A DNA stretch of 64,000 nucleotides from contig CAZIOP010000001.1 in assembly GCA_964540895.1 (NCBI GenBank), positions 573,631-637,630 of the forward strand, in the 5' to 3' direction. Within the stretch, counting starts at the first letter, position 1, and each line of letters begins with the position of its first letter. Positions 60,256-64,000 of this stretch are shown here, piece after piece. Made by a program: the position numbers and the translations under genes. This DNA is from Patescibacterium sp964540895 (GTDB lineage: Bacteria > Patescibacteriota > Patescibacteriia > Patescibacteriales > Patescibacteriaceae). The notes under the pieces are model-generated. The model ran no database searches. It was not told the DNA's origin and saw only the letters and a list, made by a program, of their open reading frames with translations.

Positions 60256-62190
60256 ATGTCAGATAACAACCAAATAACAAAATTACTACAGCAGTATTAC
60301 GGCTTCACCACCTTTCGTCGTGGTCAATCAGAAGCTATTACCAGTGTATTAGAAGGCAAAGATACTATTGTTATTATGCCAACCGGTGGTGGTAAATCTT
60401 TGTGCTACCAATTACCAGCTTTAGCTTTGCCAGGAGTAACTTTAGTGATTTCTCCGTTGATTGCTTTAATGAAAGATCAGGTTGATTCACTAGTGAGTCG
60501 AGGTATTGCTGCAACATACATCAACAGTGCCTTAAGTTTAGAAGAAACCAAACAGCGCCTTGAAGAAATTGAGCAAGGTGTTTACAAGTTAGTGTACATT
60601 GCTCCGGAACGATTTTATAATACTGACTTTGTTTCTAAGCTAGCTCAAATAAAAATTAGTTTATTTGCTATAGATGAAGCTCACTGTATTAGTCAGTGGG
60701 GTCATGATTTTCGTCCAAGTTATTTACAGTTAAAACATGCTTTGAAATTAGTTGGAAAACCTCCGGTGATTGCGTTAACCGCAACCGCTACTCCAGAAGT
60801 TAGGGCTGATATTATAAAACAAATTGATATTCATAATCCAACACAAATAGTGACTGGCTTTGCGCGACCTAATTTACAATTTGGTGTTTCTGAAGCTGCT
60901 GAAAGTCAAAAGCCATATATTATTTTAGATGTTCTCAGTAGCTTAGGAGAAGCTTCAGGTATTGTCTATGTTGGTACCAGGTCCAAAGCTGATGAAATGC
61001 TGGAAGTCTTACTGGGAGCTGGTATTGAGGCTGTTGGTTACCATGCTGGTATGCAAAATGAAGAACGTCGTTGGGTACAAGAGAACTTTATGAGTGGCAA
61101 AGCACAAGTTATTGTGGCTACCAATGCTTTTGGCATGGGTATCGACAAAAAAGATATTCGCTTTGTTATTCATTTTGATTTACCCGGGACTATTGAAGCT
61201 TACTATCAAGAAGCCGGTCGTGCTGGTCGTGATGGCAAACCAAGTGTCTGCTTATTACTCTATAATCCAAAAGATCGATACTTGCGAGAATTCTTTATTC
61301 GCGGTGATAATCCACCACCAGAACTAGTCTATCAAGTTTACGAATATCTAATCAGCTATGGTCAAACTCGTATTCTCTTAACATACAGTGATATCAAAAA
61401 AGCCATTGGTGATGATTCACCTGAAATGGCCATTGGAACAAGTTTGAAAATACTCGAGCGCGCTGGTTATATTAGACGATCTCATGAAAAAGTGGGACAA
61501 GCTTCGTTGCGTCTACTAACATCAGTGGCGTTAGCCAGAGAAACATTGGGAGCACGTGCCAAAAAACAATTTGAAACCTTTGATAAATTATTTGGACGTT
61601 TTGAAAAAGAAATTACCGAGGGCTTTGAAGCAAACCTTGATGAAGTAGGTAGTCTCATTGGTGTTAGTCGTGACGCGTTGACGCGATTAATAAAAAAACT
61701 AGTTTCTTCTGATGTCATGACTTACACTCCTCCCTTTCGAGGTACAGAAATTGAACTAGTTAAAGAAGTTGAATCAAGTGATTTAGAAATTGACACCAGT
61801 GCTATGAAAGAAAAATCTATTAAAGCCTACGCTAAACTAGATCTAATGGAGCAATATGTTTTCACCACCGCTTGTCGACAAAAATATTTACTAGACTATT
61901 TTGGTGACAGTGAATTAGTACGATGTGAAAAGTGCGATACTTGTTTAAAGTATATGGCGTTCCCAACGGCAGATGGATCTGAAGTAGAAGTAGAATTACC
62001 TTCTGAGAAACCAGCTAATAAATTATCAACTAAACTCACTCAATTAGAAACTTTTGATTTATTAAATCAAGGACTTAGTATCTCTCAGATTATGGAAGCA
62101 CGAAATATGAGTGAGAAAACTGTTAAAGAACACATAGATTTTTTAGAAAAGAAAGGTTTGAAAATCAAAAAACAAAAAATCGCCCGTTAG
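60256..62190 (+). CDS. recQ: ATP-dependent DNA helicase RecQ
   Basis: 644 aa superfamily 2 helicase. Walker A MPTGGGKSLCYQLPA (residues 41-55), DEAH box AIDEAHCISQWGHDFRPSY, motif V/VI NAFGMGIDKKDIRFVIHFD and YYQEAGRAGRDGKPS. The zinc-binding part shows CRQKYLLDYFGDS and RCEKCDTC, followed by a winged-helix and a C-terminal HTH-like tail (NQGLSISQIMEARNMSEKTVKEH) in place of an evident HRDC domain. It unwinds DNA 3' to 5' in recombination and repair. The stop codon lies inside the downstream terminator hairpin. Confidence 0.95.
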   Translation: MSDNNQITKLLQQYYGFTTFRRGQSEAITSVLEGKDTIVIMPTGGGKSLCYQLPALALPGVTLVISPLIALMKDQVDSLVSRGIAATYINSALSLEETKQRLEEIEQGVYKLVYIAPERFYNTDFVSKLAQIKISLFAIDEAHCISQWGHDFRPSYLQLKHALKLVGKPPVIALTATATPEVRADIIKQIDIHNPTQIVTGFARPNLQFGVSEAAESQKPYIILDVLSSLGEASGIVYVGTRSKADEMLEVLLGAGIEAVGYHAGMQNEERRWVQENFMSGKAQVIVATNAFGMGIDKKDIRFVIHFDLPGTIEAYYQEAGRAGRDGKPSVCLLLYNPKDRYLREFFIRGDNPPPELVYQVYEYLISYGQTRILLTYSDIKKAIGDDSPEMAIGTSLKILERAGYIRRSHEKVGQASLRLLTSVALARETLGARAKKQFETFDKLFGRFEKEITEGFEANLDEVGSLIGVSRDALTRLIKKLVSSDVMTYTPPFRGTEIELVKEVESSDLEIDTSAMKEKSIKAYAKLDLMEQYVFTTACRQKYLLDYFGDSELVRCEKCDTCLKYMAFPTADGSEVEVELPSEKPANKLSTKLTQLETFDLLNQGLSISQIMEARNMSEKTVKEHIDFLEKKGLKIKKQKIAR

Positions 62191-62198
62191 AGCGATTT
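62177..62198. terminator. Terminator shared by recQ and rpsP
   Basis: 7-bp stem AAATCGC/GCGATTT. On minus it is followed by a long T run (TTTTTTGTTTTTTG), making a strong rpsP terminator; on plus the T run is short and the stem contains the recQ stop codon. Confidence 0.75.
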
Positions 62199-62211
62199 CT
62201 TAATATAAGAT

Positions 62212-62502
62212 TTATTTCTTAGCTTCTTTTCTCTTAGTCTTAGCGGCTGGAGATTTTGTCTTTTTGCCCTCAATAATCTTTTTGGTTACCAAGAGGTTAT
62301 TAACTGTATCAGACATTTGAGCACCCATAGAGATCCAGTGCTTAATGCGATCATCCTTAACTTGCAAATCTTTAGAGTGAGGATTATATGAACCCAAGAT
62401 TTCTAAAGCCTTACCATATGGATCACGCTGCTTTTCAGAAATAACTAGACGATATGTCGGATAGCCTTTCTTTCCAACTCGGGATAAACGAATCATTAAC
62501 AT
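62212..62502 (-). CDS. rpsP: Small ribosomal subunit protein bS16
   Basis: 96 aa. MLMIRLSRVGKKGYPTYRLVI, EILGSYNPHSKD and DRIKHWISMGAQMSDTVNNLL are the bS16 signature blocks, followed by a lysine-rich tail (GKKTKSPAAKTKRKEAKK). It binds 16S rRNA early in small-subunit assembly. It is downstream of the tRNA cluster. In many bacteria rpsP is followed by rimM/trmD, but here convergent recQ follows. Confidence 0.96.
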   Translation of the reverse strand: MLMIRLSRVGKKGYPTYRLVISEKQRDPYGKALEILGSYNPHSKDLQVKDDRIKHWISMGAQMSDTVNNLLVTKKIIEGKKTKSPAAKTKRKEAKK

Positions 62503-62584
62503 AATGTATAAAAAAATAGATTAACTGAGCAGTAAACGGTATGGCTTATATTAGGGTTTTATCTCAAGTTTGTCAAGAATTTGG

Positions 62585-62656
62585 AGCGGGTAAGGGGAAT
62601 CGAACCCCTATCTTAAGCTTGGAAGGCTAACATAATAACCATTATACGATACCCGC
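62585..62656 (-). tRNA. tRNA-Gly (anticodon TCC)
   Basis: Acceptor GCGGGTA/TACCCGC, anticodon loop CTTCCAA, T arm AGGGG-TTCGATT-CCCCT. CCA is encoded (62582-62584). The anticodon stem has one T-T mismatch. Confidence 0.94.
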
Positions 62657-62668
62657 TTACTATACTGG

Positions 62669-62739
62669 TCGGGGTGCTGGGAATTGAACCCAGTCAACAT
62701 GCTCCCAAAGCATGCGTACTACCGGTATACGACACCCCG
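62669..62739 (-). tRNA. tRNA-Pro (anticodon TGG)
   Basis: Acceptor CGGGGTG/CACCCCG with the C1-G72 pair typical of proline tRNAs, anticodon stem CATGC/GCATG around TTTGGGA, T arm CTGGG-TTCAATT-CCCAG. CCA is encoded (62666-62668). Confidence 0.95.
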
Positions 62740-62750
62740 TAATATTGGTG

Positions 62751-62822
62751 TGCCTTGGGTCAGAATCGAACTGACGACACGAGGCTCTTCAGGCCACTGC
62801 TCTACCACTGAGCTACCAAGGC
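62751..62822 (-). tRNA. tRNA-Phe (anticodon GAA)
   Basis: Acceptor GCCTTGG/CCAAGGC, D arm AGCTCAGTGGTAGAGC, anticodon loop CTGAAGA, T arm GTCAG-TTCGATT-CTGAC. CCA is not encoded (CAC follows the discriminator). One T-T mismatch in the anticodon stem. Confidence 0.94.
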
Positions 62823-62829
62823 TTGTGTG

Positions 62830-62902
62830 TTGCGGGGGTCGGATTCGAACCGACGACCTCCAGGTTATGGGCCTGGCGAGCTGCCAACTGCTCTACCCCG
62901 CT
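62830..62902 (-). tRNA. Initiator tRNA-fMet (anticodon CAT)
   Basis: Anticodon stem CCAGG/CCTGG around CCCATAA. The first acceptor position is A opposite A72, so pair 1-72 is open, which is the hallmark of bacterial initiators (usually C-A). The remaining acceptor GCGGGG/CCCCGC is strong. CCA is not encoded. Confidence 0.9.
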
Positions 62903-62928
62903 ATATTATATCTCTTATTAGAGATTGG

Positions 62929-63002
62929 TGGGCATACATGGACTCGAACCATGGACCTCGACATTATCAGTGTCGCGCTCTAACCAACTGAGCTATATGC
63001 CC
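62929..63002 (-). tRNA. tRNA-Ile (anticodon GAT)
   Basis: Acceptor GGGCATA/TATGCCC, D arm AGCTCAGTTGGTTAGAGC, anticodon stem CGACA/TGTCG around CTGATAA, T arm CATGG-TTCGAGT-CCATG. CCA is encoded (62926-62928). It is the first tRNA after 16S, the place usual for tRNA-Ile in an rRNA spacer, but a terminator lies between. Confidence 0.96.
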
Positions 63003-63042
63003 TTGATGTCTTCCATATCAACTGTCCAAATATTTTAACAAA

Positions 63043-63077
63043 AAAGGACTAGCAAAAAAAGTTTCAGCCAATCCTTT
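63043..63077 (-). terminator. Intrinsic terminator between 16S rRNA and tRNA-Ile
   Basis: On minus, AAAGGATTGGC pairs with GCTAGTCCTTT through 11 positions (two G-U), loop TGAAACTTTTTTT, then TTTTGTT. It should end the 16S transcript before the tRNA cluster. Confidence 0.7.
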
Positions 63078-63083
63078 GTTGTC

Positions 63084-63251
63084 ATTCCAAGCCCCTTACT
63101 TAGAATGAGTCCCAAATAGGCCCATAAACTATTTGCATATTATTGTAATGAATTCCTGTGCTAACAGGCGCTAAACTTTAGTGCTTTTCTATCTTCAGTA
63201 ACTGAAGCGTTGAAAAGCCGACCATTGCTTCTTTCGAAGCGATCTCCCTAG
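63084..63251 (-). other. 16S rRNA 3' trailer
   Basis: About 170 bases between the mature 16S 3' end and the terminator. It holds a hairpin CATTCTAAG/CTTGGAATG and other partly paired sequence, which may serve RNA processing. No gene was found in it. Confidence 0.4.

Positions 63252-64000
<749 letters not shown>

Overview
The window is AT-rich bacterial chromosome. Its features point to the Candidate Phyla Radiation (Patescibacteria): a divergent 16S rRNA 3' half that departs from nearly universal sequence blocks, most genes lacking a Shine-Dalgarno sequence, promoters lying so close to the start codon that some mRNAs must be nearly leaderless, VirB2-pilin-like domains fused to giant secreted proteins, and a paired C-terminal WY repeat that I associate with surface proteins of these lineages. 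TGA ends genes inside ATGA overlaps (cca/ogt, ybeY/dgkA), so the standard bacterial code fits and the UGA-glycine code of Gracilibacteria does not. A class such as ABY1 (Falkowbacteria/Magasanikbacteria-like) is possible but is a guess.

Layout. 1-8172 (minus): one envelope-polysaccharide operon with a membrane-anchored protein, a small membrane protein, an RmlC-like cupin, a HIT hydrolase, rmlB, rmlD, rmlA and four GT2 glycosyltransferases; it should make and transfer dTDP-rhamnose-type sugars. 8251-9638 (plus): asnS. 9654-16017 (minus): small hypotheticals, a Cys-paired helical-repeat protein, a holin-like protein, mscL, tRNA-Ala, a cyclophilin lipoprotein, CCA-adding enzyme, ogt, nrdR and two probable non-coding RNA or leader elements. 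16018-31096 (minus): ftsZ and ftsA with their own promoters, dgkA, ybeY, then a closely packed surface operon (two giant pilin-like fusion proteins of 903 and 2155 aa and two proteins with calcium-binding DxDxDG repeats). Divergent from it is relA/spoT. 32689-38813 (minus): rpsU, a HisRS-like protein with an altered histidine pocket, lepB, ppsA and membrane proteins. 38872-42893: a candidate small RNA, a lone MazF-type toxin, tRNA-Leu, then tsaD, trpS and gdhA on plus. 42956-58070 (minus): phosphomannomutase, two paralogous YVTN beta-propeller surface proteins flanking rnhA-recJ-lepA, and a bactofilin-like membrane protein. 58127-62190 (plus): glyA, folD, recQ. 62212-64000 (minus): rpsP, five tRNAs and the 3' half of 16S rRNA, which appears unlinked from 23S.

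Taken together the window combines core information processing (tRNA synthetases, tRNA maturation, rRNA, lepA, ybeY), division (ftsA/ftsZ) and a large investment in the cell surface: rhamnose glycan, two pilin-fusion giants, two propeller proteins and several membrane-anchored domains of unknown function. I saw no transposase, integrase, phage structural gene or CRISPR array.
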